From: Magnolia sinica
Lineage: Eukaryota > Streptophyta > Magnoliopsida > Magnoliales > Magnoliaceae
Length of the DNA stretch: 64,000 bases
Assembly (NCBI RefSeq): GCF_029962835.1
Contig: NC_080577.1
Coordinates: forward strand, 29,804,501-29,868,500
Reading direction: 5' to 3'
The notes under the pieces were generated by a model. It worked only from the letters and a program-made list of their open reading frames with translations. It was not told where the DNA came from and did no database searches. The translations under genes were made by a program, and so were the position numbers. This document shows positions 50,459 to 62,371 of the stretch, piece after piece. Position 1 is the stretch's first letter, and every line of letters begins with the position of its first letter.

Positions 50459-51120
50459 GATCTCCTAATTTCCAGCTCTTCATCTCAGTCGCAAGTTAGT
50501 CACGCTGGACCTGTTTGGACTTATGGCACTCCTCCAAAAGTTGCTACATTTGCATGGCTCGTTGACAGGAACAAAATTTTGACCATCAATAACCTCCTCA
50601 AATGGGCAATGGTCCTCCCTAATGCCTGCCTCCTTTGCCTATGTGATGTGGAATCAGTGGACCACTTATTCATTGCAGCTTTGCATCGGAAGCCTGGAGC
50701 AGCTTCTTGGTCTCTTTCGGTGTTGTTTGGGTATGCCTTTTTCCATTGAAGGCTTATTTCAATCCTGGCATGCGGAAGCTCCAGAGAGCAAAAGCAGTTC
50801 AGGATGGAGGATTACTATGCTGCAGTCCTTTGGTTCATTTGGGCTGAAAGGAATAACCACTGTTTCAGGAATCAGAGATCCTCTCACTTTGGGGTTGTTT
50901 GCCGGGCTAAGCCTTGTATTAGGGACTGGATGCCTGACTAATCTTTTCCCTTCTTCCTAGGGTGGGGCTGCCTTTGTCTTGGGTTTGGGCTCCCCATTTA
51001 TAGCTGGCCTTGCTTTGTATTTGGGGTTTGGACTCTCCTGTAATTGGGTTTTGTAGTTGGGATTTGTTTCCTTCTTTTTTTTTCGGCTTCAATAAATTCA
51101 GTATCTTTCAAAAAAAAAAA
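50459..51120 (+). mobile_element. 5'-truncated L1-type LINE with target duplication
   Basis: Encodes the zinc-binding tail of an L1 reverse transcriptase (TPPKVATFAWLVDRNKILTI, CLLCLCDVESVDHLFI), then a C-terminal piece, 'aataaattcagtatcttt' and poly-A at 51110-51122. AAGAAGGTAT flanks it on both sides (50449-50458, 51121-51130). It is antisense to the RHON1-like gene. Confidence 0.78.
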
Positions 51121-51329
51121 AAGAAGGTATAAGTATCGAAGTGTAATAAATCATTCATTTAGGGTCGAGTTCATATTGAAGTAATACCAAGCCTCTCCAA
51201 GGCACAACTCAAGTCAAACTTGGTGACTTGGATTCAAATCAATGATGCAGCTCAAGGGCTGATCTAGCCCCCAATAATTTATCCAGTGGTCTAAACATGT
51301 TCCAACCAGGGCCACATATGTGAGGAATG

Positions 51330-53465
51330 CATTGATTTGACGAGGGGGGGAAGCCGACATTGTGTAAAGTTGACATGGAGAAAGCATATGACCATGTGGA
51401 CTAGGATTTCCTTCTTTATTCCATGCAAGGATGGGGTTAGCAGAGTGAAGTGGATTAGGTGGATCAAGGGCTGCATCTCATCAGCAGTGTTCTCTAATGG
51501 GTCAATGGGTCTCCATATTGCTCTTGAGTTCTTGAAGGTTCTGGTGAGGTGACCCTCTATCCCCAGCTTGTGGACGAGAGCTTGGAAATGCACTTGGGAA
51601 AAGCAGCTAACCTTGGATTCATTAAAGGCTCAGGCATTAGTTTGTCTATCTCCCACCTTCAGTTTCGCATTGATATGCTTGTCTCATGCAATGCAGATTT
51701 GGTTCAAGTAAAGTACTTGAAAGGAATTCTTAGATGTTTTGAGGTTGAATCGGGGCTTCAGATTAATGTTAGGAGAAGTGTAAAAGCTGGAGTTGAGACC
51801 AGCGAGGGATGTATTGAGGAGTTGGCGAACAGGATGGGATGCAGGAAAGACAGCCTTCCAATTAAATATCTTGGGCTGCCTCAAGGTGGCAAACACTTGA
51901 ATTCAGGGTCTTTGAAACCCTATGGTTGAAAGGATACAGAAAAGAATGGCAGGTGAAGAAAATCTATTGATCATTTGGAGGCACAATTGTAGTAATTAAA
52001 TTGGCTCTGGCAAATCTCCCAGTGTCTTATCTCTACAGGATGCTGCTGAAGATAGCAAAGTAACACTTAAAAGTTGAAAGGGATTTTCCACGAGAAAGAA
52101 AATGAGGGCCGTGAAACCCTCCTTATTGAATGGAAGTGCAAAAAATCAAAGAGAAATGAGAGGGTTGGGAGTGGGAGATGTGAGAGAGAAAAATCTGGGC
52201 CCTTCTGAGCAGATGCTGGTGGCGGTTTAGTGAAGAGCAAGAAGTGCTATGGAAATCTGTGATCCATTGGAAATATGGTGCATCTGAAGGGGGTTGCTTT
52301 CCTGGAAATCCTAAGAGGAACAGACCTTCAGATGGGTAGAAAGCCATAGGTTGGGAAGAGCAAACCTCGTTGTAAGTTGCAATATCTCCCAAAGAATGGG
52401 CGGCCTGCTCAGTGGAGGAATCCAATACTCTCGGGTCATCGCGAGAGATTGAGATTCTGGCATGATCCTTTTGTTCACAATACCACTCTAGCAGAGTCTT
52501 TCGCCACTCTCTTCAAGCTGTCCACTAATAAGGATGCATTGATTGCAGGATGCTATGATACCAATGGTGGTGCGGTACATTGGAATGTGACTATGTGTCA
52601 GAATCTCTATGAGGAGAAAGTTGCATCCTTTAGAAGGCCGATGGAGAAGCTCTATAATACACGTGGTTAGTTCCAAAGCCAATAGGAAAGTTTGGAAATG
52701 TACAAAGGACTACCACTTCTCTCCAAAGTCTTTTTTGGACTCCATATCAGCTTGCTAAAACATGGGTCAAGAATCTCTATCAATGATGCTCCATCTCTGC
52801 TCACTAGACTGTGGGTCATGAATGTGCCACTGAGGATTGCAATGGCAAACAGAGTGCTCACAGCTGATGACCTTAAGAAAAGTAATATGGCAGTTCCAAA
52901 CAGGTGTTTGATGTGAGAGGAGGAAAAGTCGGGCAATCACCTTTTTCTTCATTGCAAAGCGGACAGCTGTTCAAGGAAGTTTATACTCAGCAGATGTGTT
53001 CTTTATTTGATGACTGATGCCACCTTTTTAGATCTGTTTGATGGATGGGGGAAAGGTCACTTCTCTCCTAGAGGTTCTATCCTTAGGAAAATTGTGTCAT
53101 TTGCTATTATGTGGCCAATCTGGAAGAAGGCAGATCGTAGAAGGCAAAGAAGCTAGGGTGGAATGCTTGATTACAGCAGTTCAGTTAATGGTGGTGGACT
53201 GGGATGTGCACTTGCCCAAGTTCAGAGGAATCTCTGTATCAGAACTCACTGCTGACTGAACTGTCAATTGCCAAGGAACCCCTTAGATCCCTGCTCGCAC
53301 AGTGGGGCTACAGATGCTTATTTCTTCACTTCTGCAATCAACGCATCCTTATTAGTAACTGTTTTTTAATACCTTGGCTCCTTTGGGAATGATAGCTCAA
53401 CATCTCTGCTTTTTACCTGCTGCATTTGGAGTGACTTTGTTTTAATAAAATCCAGTAGAAAAAAT
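51330..53465 (+). mobile_element. L1-type LINE reverse-transcriptase remnant
   Basis: Fragments in order: VDMEKAYDHVD (51370), a stretch from 51660 ending SLPIKYLGLPQGGKHLN (51860-51900), RERLRFWHDPFVHNTTLAE (52439-52495), VPLRIAMANRVLTADDL (52825-52875, zinc-binding region), and a tail with 'aataaaatccagtag' at 53445. Many stops and frame changes are present and the catalytic FADD motif is not recognisable. It is older than its left neighbour. Confidence 0.7.
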
Positions 53466-54840
53466 AAAAGTTTTTGAGAGGGTCTTCTCTTGTAGGGTGT
53501 GGTTATCAAAATCCTAGAGGTAATCTCCACCTTTTGCTAGTGTTTCCTTCTCCTTCGTCTCCTTTTAATGGAATTTTTAACGTTGTGTTTAGGATTATGT
53601 GGATTAGATGACTGATTTGTGCAATCAGCCTCCTACGTTGCACCAATCAACCTGGTTTTCGAACCATACCTCGATCCCTCTACAAGCACTGCACTGAACC
53701 ATCTAACATGTTTTGGATAAGATTTCTTACCTGTCCAAGTCCAAAACCAGCTCCTAATCAAATATAGATGTTTCCATATGCAATTTGCTGTACTTCTCTA
53801 CCCACCAAATATTTGCTACATCTCTATTTTAACTTCGGATTCTTCCATTTTTATTGTCAGCGGAAATTTTAAACATGTAATGTTTTCAAATGAAATCTGG
53901 AATCCCATCTCATATAAGAAGAACCATCTTCATGGAAAAGGGACCGAAAAGGTATGAAAATTCACCAACCTATTGAACGATGTCAACTTGCTAGTTTGCA
54001 AAAAAGAGGATCCTAGATATCAATCCCCACTGTGCCAAGATACATCTCTTCATCAACATTCAGTAGACATACCAATTAAAGCTAAGGGCAGGCAAGAACT
54101 GCGACAATGTCTAATAAGAGCATTTACTTGATCAACATTGATAAATAAAATCCATCATACCACATTTACTGTGAAATTTAACAGTGTCATTCTATTAAAT
54201 TCAAAATAGTTTTTAATATTGTAGATGCAGCTACTTTGCTATGAGAAATATCTGGTGAACAAAAATTGTAAACTTTTTTACCCATTTACTCCATGAATTA
54301 TAAATCGATGTAGATGTTTTAAGGATAGATCTGGCACATTCCAAAGCTTATACTTGGAAGACCATAAGCACAGAGAATCAATCTAAAACTAGAAATTATT
54401 AGAAAGTTCAAAATCAATGGAACTCATCAAATCTCAAGATACAATAACATCTAAAAGTCTAAGGGTGTAGTGAGGACCAAAAAACTTACAATCTTCTCAT
54501 GAAACATCAATGTAACAAATTCAGTAAGATATCAAGGAGAAAAACAAAGCAAAAAATCCCAAACCACAGTAAAACTGAAAGAGCCAATTGTAATTATTCA
54601 TCCAATATAGTGGACCTATTAAAATTCCACAACATATAAATCAAACTTCCTGATTCCCATACTCATCAATTTAAACCTACTCACACAGAAATAGCAAAGA
54701 AACAAAGACCAAAATAGCATTACAATATAGACTATTGAGGAGCTATCAAGAATCACAGTGTGCAAAAACACCTTAACAAGTGAAGCTATATATAGCATCA
54801 ATTGCATAAATATACAAAAGTATACAAAAAGATCAACTGA
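53466..54840. other. Intergenic or intronic, no gene seen
   Basis: AT-rich, unique-looking sequence. A donor-like ACAG|GTAAGA occurs on the minus strand near 53731, but upstream of it frames are closed. Confidence 0.4.
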
Positions 54841-56410
54841 TGCATGACGGTCTAAACGAAAATGCATGAGTGAGCACATAAATTATCCAGTGAAATAAAC
54901 TAAGCAAATCAATTGAAATATTCAACATTCCACATCATATTAAAGACAATAACAAAGGAAACATGCAATGGTTGAAGACCATCATCACAATCTTGCAGTA
55001 CCGTATTCAAATCATGCGTGGATTAGATCCGACGAGGGATGGGACCTCCCGATCTTGCATGATTTCAATTCAACAGTCAATGTAGCTTTTCTAGTCCAGG
55101 AAATCAAATGATTTCTGGAATAGGGACAACTGGAAAATCTAAGAGAGGGTTGTGATCAATTCTCAAATTTTCAGGGTAAGGGGACTTCAAATAATCTAAT
55201 TGTAAACAGTAGCAATCAAAGAATACTAGGCATAGAAAGAGAAGAAGAAGGTCGGAGGGTTAGAAACAAAATTTATAAGAAGAAGAGATTAGGGGAAGAG
55301 AAGAAATTACCACAGAGAGAAAGGAGAAGGAGGCACCAAGCTTTCATTTACATATATATATATATATATATATATCATACAGTTTAGGGTAGAAAACACC
55401 ATATTTATAAAATTCGTATAAAAAATGACTAAACTATCCCTATAACAAAAAAAAATAAAAATTGTTCTTCTATATAGTCTTCTAACTCATCCTACATGTG
55501 TCCTCCTAATGTGGGGCCCTCAATTAATACAGGGACACGTGTAAGGTCTTCAAAATCCCCTTGGTTGTGCCACAAACTATCATCGAGGCATAAAGATGCA
55601 TTCGTCGGCCGCCTTCGTCTTTGATAAACTTTGAAAGGTCTAATGTCTTTATCAACTCCCTTTAAAGTTTATCAATAATGGCACGATGATGGTTCATGGC
55701 ACAACCAATAAGGATTTTGAAGACCTTACACATGTCCCTGAATTAATTGAAGGCCTCACATTAGGAGGACACACGTGTAGGATGAGTTAGAAGATCATAC
55801 GAAGGAACAATTTTTTTTTTTATAGGGATAGTTTAGTTATTTTTATCCGAATTTTATAAATATGATGTTTTCTACCCTAAACCGTATTGTGTTTTTTTTT
55901 AAATGAAAGCTTGGTGCTTTCTTCTCTTTTCTATTCATGTCAATTTCTTCTCTTTCCGTAATCTCCTTTTCTTATAAATTTTGTTTCTAACCCTCTAACC
56001 TTCTTCTTCTCTTTCTATACCTAGCATTCTTTGATTGCTACTATTTACAATTAAATTCTTTGAAGTCCCCTTACCCTAAAAATTTGAGAATTGATCCCAA
56101 TCCTCTCTTAGATTTTTCAGCCATCCCTATTCCAGAAATCATTTGATTTGTTGGACTAGAAAAGTTGCATTGACTATTGTATTGAAACCATGCAAGATCG
56201 GAAGGTCTCATCCCTCGCCAGATCTAATCCACGCATGATTTGAATATGATACTGCAGGATTGTAATGATGGTCTTCAACCATTGCATGTTTTCTTTGTTA
56301 TTATATTTAATATGATGTGGAATGTTGAATATTTCAATTAATTTGCTTAGTTTATTTCACTAGATAATTTCTGTGCTCACACATGCATTCTAGTTTAGAC
56401 CGTCCTGCAT
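54841..56410. repeat. 1.57-kb palindrome (long imperfect inverted repeat)
   Basis: The left arm 54841-55587 and right arm 55682-56410 are reverse complements with scattered mismatches. Matching landmarks are TGAAATAAACTAAGCAAAT, TGCAATGGTTGAAGACCATC, AAGCTTTCATTTA with the inverse TAAATGAAAGCTT, and GGTTGTGCCA. Inside the ~95-bp loop a smaller hairpin, GATAAACTTTGAAAGG with CCTTTAAAGTTTATC, sits at the centre. Each arm contains TATA-like TTTATAAATATG followed by pyrimidine-rich leader-like sequence, so the arms resemble a gene 5' end duplicated head to head. No frame of note occurs. A foldback transposon is the alternative. Confidence 0.82.
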
Positions 56411-56420
56411 CAAATTTCTT

Positions 56421-56937
56421 TGATGCAGGACAATTAACCACTTGCTCTAAAAGCTCGAACTGTTAGAGCATGGCGATTTAATCCATTTATCTCATAGCTT
56501 AGGCCCCAAATCACACGAGTACTGCCTCACACGGGTGGGGCCTACCTCACACAAGCCACCCGCCTCACACGAGCCGCCCACCTCGAGTGTGCCCTTGCAT
56601 CCCACTCGAACCGGGTGTGAAAATGCCCCTGCATTAATCACCTCCGGTGAGGAGTCTCAAACATAAGACATCTCGCTCTGATACCACTTTGATGCAAGAC
56701 ACCACTTGCTCTACAAGCTCGAACTGTTAGAGCATGGCGAATTAATCCCTTTATCTCATAGCCTGGGCCCCACATCCTATGGGTTAGGACCTCAGTCGAA
56801 CCCCCCTCATGGCCTCAAATCATATGGGTACCACCTCACACGAGCCACCCACCTCACATGGGCCACCCACCTCGAGTGTGCCCCTGCATCCCACAGGCAA
56901 CCCCACTCGAGCTCGGTGTGAAAATGCCCCTGCATTA
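56421..56937 (-). mobile_element. Very short TRIM-like retrotransposon
   Basis: Two direct repeats (56421-56636 and 56690-56937) flank only about 53 bp. The spacer holds a minus-strand tRNA-Met primer site TGGTATCAGAGC (56686-56675) 3 bp from the right repeat. Repeats begin TGATGCA and end GCATTA, and contain 'gtgtgaaaatgcccctgca'. No coding sequence fits, so replication would need trans-acting proteins. Flanking 5-mers do not match, so the borders may be altered. It starts 10 bp from the palindrome. Confidence 0.68.
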
Positions 56938-56999
56938 CCAACATCTTAAACTAACATCAAAACGCACAAAATCAATTAGTAGATGAAAATGCAAGGTAT

Positions 57000-57475
57000 T
57001 TCATAACGGTAACCATAGTTATAATGCCCACCACCATTGCCATTATGATACAAGCCGTAACAACCGCTATGGCCGTCATTACTGACTCTCCTTTTTTTCA
57101 AATATATATATATCGGCTGCCATCAGTCATTTTTTCCGTTATGGCTGTGACGACCGTATAACGCCCCACAGATGCCAACGTTACCGTTAAGTAATGGCCA
57201 TTATAACACACCATGTGAAAATGTTTAGATTGCCACACAATCAAGGTGTTCCATATCAGTAATGATAGACGTAATGGCCACTATTGTTACCATTACGATA
57301 CAGGCTGTAATGGTCGTTATGGCCTTTTTTTTTTCCTTTTTTCTTTTTGAAATATCTGTTTTGGGGCCACTACACGTCATTTTTTCTGTAATGCCCATTA
57401 CGGCCCTATAACGCATAACGGTTATGACTATTACCGTTATGTAATGGTTGTCATGTAACTGTTTTGGCATACCGT
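57000..57475. repeat. Two-unit repeat rich in 'ggccgttatggcc' words
   Basis: Two related units, about 57000-57230 and 57240-57475, share 'ccattatgatacaagccgtaa', a T-rich core and 'gtaatggccattat' ends. Each unit is itself partly self-complementary. A diverged single unit lies at 12500-12660. Likely a MITE dimer. Confidence 0.55.
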
Positions 57476-58190
57476 CCGCACAATATTACATGCCCTTAAA
57501 TACAATATTTTTATATTAAACTTCTAGAAAAGCATGATTCATGTATCTAAACAAATGTCTATGACTCACTTGCAGAAACAACTAAAAGAAAGAAATTGCG
57601 TCTTTCACATCAATATAAACAAAGCAAAATCTTAAAATATTGACACACGATACAAGCACACAGGGCAAATTGGAGAAAGCTGCCACCGAACTTCTAACCA
57701 ATTTCAAACAAGCCAAATTTCACAAGCATTTCTACATCATAAAACCTATTAATTTCGGGTGGTAGCTTAGGATGAATCTTGATGATGGCTTCAGTTGATT
57801 CCTGGTAGAAACAAAATTCTTACCATAGATCATTTGAGGAAGAGAAATATGGACATTACTAATATTTACATTTTACACAATCGGGGTGAGGAGACAACAG
57901 ACCATTCTGCATTACAAGTTTTTGACCTTCAAAGATTTATTGGATGATGCTAAGACGGATCCAAGAATTTTTCCAAGCATGGCATGGAGTAAGACTTGGA
58001 AGGAGAGAAACAAATATTGATTAGGGGTTTTGGGAAAAGCATCACCTATTGGTAACATTAAGGATTTTGGAATTGGAAACCCAGAAAGATGGTGATTGTG
58101 CATCTACAATTCTGTTGTCTGTTGATTTTTTTTTTCTGAAAGATGATGCAATTTATTAAGGCCAAAGAACAGAAAGGAAAAGGGAAAACA
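57476..58190. other. Intergenic, no gene assigned
   Basis: A minus-strand frame (58103-57912, MHNHHLSGFPIPKSLMLPI...) has a GT donor in phase 1 after 19 codons and could in principle splice to the RHON1-like exon, but nothing else supports it. Confidence 0.3.
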
Positions 58191-59415
58191 AACAAACAAA
58201 AACTAGGTGCAACTATGTGAACCTTCCATGCATCTATATGGGCCTTCCACTAGGGGGAAATTGACCGCTGCCTCATTATTGGATCCAATTATTAAGAGGT
58301 TGAAGAAGATGTCAACTAGGTGGAAAGGGACATATCTTTAGGGAGGAAAATTACCGTTATTAAGGCTTCCTTCTCAAACCTCCTGGTCTATTTTCTATCA
58401 CTTTTCAAGATTCCAGCTATAGTGGCATCAAGAATCAAGCATCTTCATAGGAACTTTTTGTGGGAAGGGAGAGAGTCCGGATGTAAATTTCACCTTATAA
58501 ATTAGAGGGACATGCAAAAACCAGTGACAAAAGGTGGCCTTGGAATTGTTAATGATAGGCAAAGGAATTGGACTCTCCTAAATGGTGGTGGAGGTTTGTG
58601 GAAGAACTAAGTGCCCCATGGAGGAATGTAATTGTTGGCGAACATCATGCATGCAGGGGTGGGTGGTTTCAAAGCACTTATGTTTCTTCAAGAGGATCTG
58701 GGGTGTGAAAAGCCATTAGCAAGATGGGGTAGCAATTTGAAGGAGCCAACAAGGACATTTCAAGCAGAGTCCAAGGAAGTCACTATCAGTTTAGTAAAGG
58801 CGACAAAGTTCAGTTTTGAATGGACGGCAGATAGACAATGTCCTGCTTGCAACTTAATATCAGGCTTTGCTCATGCTCACGATGGAAAAAAGGGTGAGAA
58901 GGTCCAGGACTGTTACGAATTGGTAGCGATACAAAAGGAAACAGCCACCAAGTAGTGGATTCTCGGCAAAATCACTTTTTTCAGTGTACCGTGGAACGGC
59001 TCTTTTCCCCCTTGTGCTTCAGTTTGGAAGGCTCTAACACCTTCAAGAGTTAAAGCATTTGCTTGGGTGGGCTACAAAGATGCAATTCTGTACTTGCTCA
59101 TTTTGGAGTTTCTTGGACTTCCCATAACTTCATTGGAACGCGCTATGCAAGCCGAATTTTTGTCAAAAAAATTTGAGTCCAAATAAAAAGTTATAACCTA
59201 ACACAGAAAGCTATAAGCGATCCAGTCATTGGTATCCCATATGGAGCTTGCTTTTAGTGGTGTATGTCATTTAAAGGTTGAAAGGAGATTCTTTGGAAGA
59301 TTCTTCGGAATATTATGGGGATTGTGGAAGGGGAGAAATAGAAGAATTTTTTCGGATAAGTCCTCCTCGGAGGATTCCATAAGATGAAGGATTCTTGACA
59401 TGATCATTAGCTAGA
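58190..59415 (+). mobile_element. L1-type LINE reverse-transcriptase remnant
   Basis: Contains SLGRKITVIKASFSNLLVYF and HRNFLWEGRESGCKFHLIN (58320-58500), VTKGGLGI, a degraded zinc-binding part (58830-59080, ...PSRVKAFAWVG), and a C-terminal ILWGLWKGRNRRIFSD (about 59310-59357). Stops and frame changes break it repeatedly. Confidence 0.7.
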
Positions 59416-60352
59416 CAATGCAGGCAGGATTCCATGATTGTTCAATAGACAACCATTCTAGGAGTTTGGGAAGGGATTTAGAAAGCCGAAGTTCGAAGGC
59501 TAGCTCTGTATGGGGTTCTCGGGCTGTTTTGTTGCCTTTTTATGAGCTACCCTTTTCTTTGATGACTAGTGGTGGAGTGACAAGAGGGTCACTTGTTGTA
59601 TTGGTGATCAGGACATCCAACTATTTAGAATATACCAAAGAAGGAGGAGATTGGCCCAGTCTTCACTTTGGCTCGATGAATTCTACATGGACCTGGGTGG
59701 GCCACACTGAGGACTTGACGACCCCATATGCATGATTGTGCATCTTACATTAGGAAGATGCATGCAAGCTGCTTCTTTGAAGAGTTTTGGCCGTTGGATT
59801 GCAAGGACACGACGATTGGACCATTGGATCATGTGAATCCTTCGATCGAGCAGTTGGATAATTGTGATCCTTGATCATTTTGGTCATTAGTACTAGGATT
59901 AGCTGATTTTATGTTTTTTTTATAGTTATTTAAAGTTTAGGACGAGTTATTTTCATTTCATTGCATCATGGGACGTGAGGTATGTTTTTTTAAGTGAGGA
60001 TTATTTTTTTCAAAACACGCGTTGAGACTATAAGGGGGGGGCAGCCATAGCCCATAATGATGGAATGAAAAAGCCTTTTTTTTGCTTGAAAGAGCTTTCT
60101 CTCATGTGATTTGAGAATCTCTTGTGAAAATAGACTATTTGGTGTGCATCCAAAGGTGTGAAACCTAGTTATCATTTTCATCTCTATCTTATTCTCTTCT
60201 AAAAAAGTATTTTTTTTATTCACATCTCTTCTCAAATCCTTCTTCTCTACCACTTTTCTTCTATAAACCCTAAATCCCTTTACTCTTTCCTTCTAAACCT
60301 AAACCAATTACCTAAATCCATCTTTTTCTAGCCATCACTCAACCAAACCCAA
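59416..60352. other. Intergenic, no gene seen
   Basis: A 105-codon open frame at 59418-59735 and an 87-codon minus frame at 59990-60253 have no recognisable domain. Confidence 0.4.
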
Positions 60353-60360
60353 CCCGTCAC

Positions 60361-61458
60361 TAGGGGTGTACACGAACCGAGCTAGCTCAATTAGCTCGCT
60401 CGACTCGACTCGAAAAAGCTCGATTCGACTCGGTTCGAAGCTGAGTTCGAGCCGAGTCGAGCTGATTTTTTGAGCTCAAAAATGAGTTCGAGCAGGCCCC
60501 AGCTCAACTCGACTCGGATCGAATCCAGCTCGAATCGAACTCGGATCGAACCAGTTCGGTGACTCGGTTACTTTGCCATTGATGTTGCTCACCAACTATT
60601 TGATAAAATGACTCAACGAAATGTGGCTGGTGGCAAGGCAGGTTTGGGGAGAGAGCGTGTTCACTTTTGAAGACCAACTACAAATATGGTTTGGATTTTG
60701 CTTTTGTATGCAATGTTAGCATCTGTGCCCCCCTCAATAGATGCTTATGCGGTACACTTTTTGGGCCTGTTTGGATATGAGGAATCCACGATGTTGACAT
60801 GGATAGCTGTTGTGATTATCTTTTCAGCACTAGCCAAGTGGATTTAAAAAGGGTGTTGTTTGGATAGTAAATGAAATATGAGACTTATTAGATATTAGTC
60901 ATTTTATATCTTGAGCAAGGTAATGTAGACGAGAGTAACACTGTTGTAGACGGAACTACTGGTTACTTTGCTAGGCCGTAGTTTTCTTTGTAGTCAAAAC
61001 AACAAAAAACCAACAGAGAAGAGAAACGTTTCCTTCTCGTCTTCATGTGAATTACTTGTGTCTAGGGGTGCACATCGAGTCGAACCGAGTCGAGAGTTTT
61101 CTTTGTAGTTGGTGGGGCTGTCATGAAACAAATACCTTTTTTTTCCCTTTTTTTTTGGGTTTTTATGTTACTTAGAAGGTGTTTGATAAAATACTTGTAA
61201 AACCATTGCCCCTGTTTGTCAAACAGTGGGATTTTGAAGTTGTAGTTCAGGTGTTTGTGGAAATGCCTTAATGGCGAACTCAACTTGATCTTGGCTTGAA
61301 CTCGGCCTGAGCTGGCCCGAGTTGCTGACCGAACCGAGCCGAGCTGGCCAGTCAGGCTCGAGGATCGAGCCGAGTCGAGTTCGAGTTGAGGTCAGCCAGT
61401 GTTCGAGCCGAGTCGAGCTGAGGCCAGCTCGACTCGGTTCAACTCGATGCACACCCTA
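60361..61458. mobile_element. Non-autonomous hAT-type element, copy 3 (composite)
   Basis: Begins TAGGGGTGTACACGAACC and ends GATGCACACCCTA, flanked by CCCGTCAC (60353-60360) and CTCGTCAC (61459-61466), 8 bp with one mismatch. A second terminus-like TAGGGGTGCACATCGAGT at 61063 matches the right end better than the outer left end does, so one related element seems to have inserted in, or recombined with, another. Confidence 0.75.
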
Positions 61459-61466
61459 CTCGTCAC

Positions 61467-62029
61467 CACCGGCCCCACACATACGGATAGGGCCGTACAA
61501 CCGTACGGTCAGCCCCTTCCCTCCCTTTTCTTCCCTTTCTTCCCTTTCCTCAATACATCTCCCTATCCCATAAACCCTAGCCTAAAACCCTAATCCACAA
61601 TTCCCTACGAAACCCTATTCCCCCAATCCCCTACAAAACCCTAAATCCTTAATTCCCAAATACTAAATCTCCCATTTTTCCTAAAATTCCCAAAACCCCT
61701 TGAAACCCTAACCCTAGAATTGCGCAAATCTACCCATTGAATTATAACCATACCTATGCTAACGTGAGAGTTCCAATCTCTCATTGGGCCTTAGATTTTC
61801 ATACTTTTGTGGTTTATGCTTGTGTGGGATTGTGATTTAATGTAAATCTGAATTTTATTATCTATTTGGTACTCTTTTAATCATGGTAGAATTGCATGTT
61901 ATTATATTTGCCTTACTTTGATTAATCTGTTAATAATCTCCTACTTCTAAATGGTTAAATCACATGTCTTGCATCAATTGGCCATTGCTAATTGCTACCT
62001 TTGCATTGTTTTTCTTTTTTCCACAATAA
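61467..62029. other. Intergenic, no gene seen
   Basis: Many 'aaaccctaa'-like words occur between 61570 and 61710, in irregular rather than telomere-like arrays. Confidence 0.4.
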
Positions 62030-62275
62030 AGTTTGCAATCTTTCAAAAAGAAAGAAACAAATGTTTGGCGACTTTTGTTACTTGTGGTCATTTGGTCAAT
62101 TTGGAATGAACATAATAAAAGAATATTCAAAAACAAAGTGAAGCAGATGGAGGTTGTGTTAAGAAGGGCTTTAAGTTCAGCACCAGGGATCAACGAGCTC
62201 CAAAGCAACACAAGGGTATTCATTGAAGAAGCAGAAGCTCAGAATGATGGATTACTTTAAGACCATCACCCATTA
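62030..62275 (+). mobile_element. L1-type LINE 3' coding fragment
   Basis: WRLLLLVVIWSIWNEHNKRI and following residues match the C-terminal tail of L1 reverse-transcriptase proteins. The piece is preceded at 62022-62053 by 'aataaagtttgcaatctttcaaaaag', which looks like the tail of a different LINE. Confidence 0.6.
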
Positions 62276-62371
62276 TTTTGAATTTAATTTTGGTCATGTA
62301 GTGTGTTTCCCTAACCTCTTGGGCCCTATCAAATACCAATTGAATCAATGTTAATAATCCAACAAAAATAA

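Noticed and set aside
56616-56720. tRNA gene suspected from GCTCTGATACCA
   Set aside because: It is a retrotransposon primer-binding site (complement of a tRNA 3' end), not a cloverleaf.
61570-61710. AAACCCTAA-like words suggesting telomeric sequence
   Set aside because: Spacing is irregular and there is no perfect (CCCTAAA)n run. Such words are common in plant 5' UTRs and intergenic DNA.
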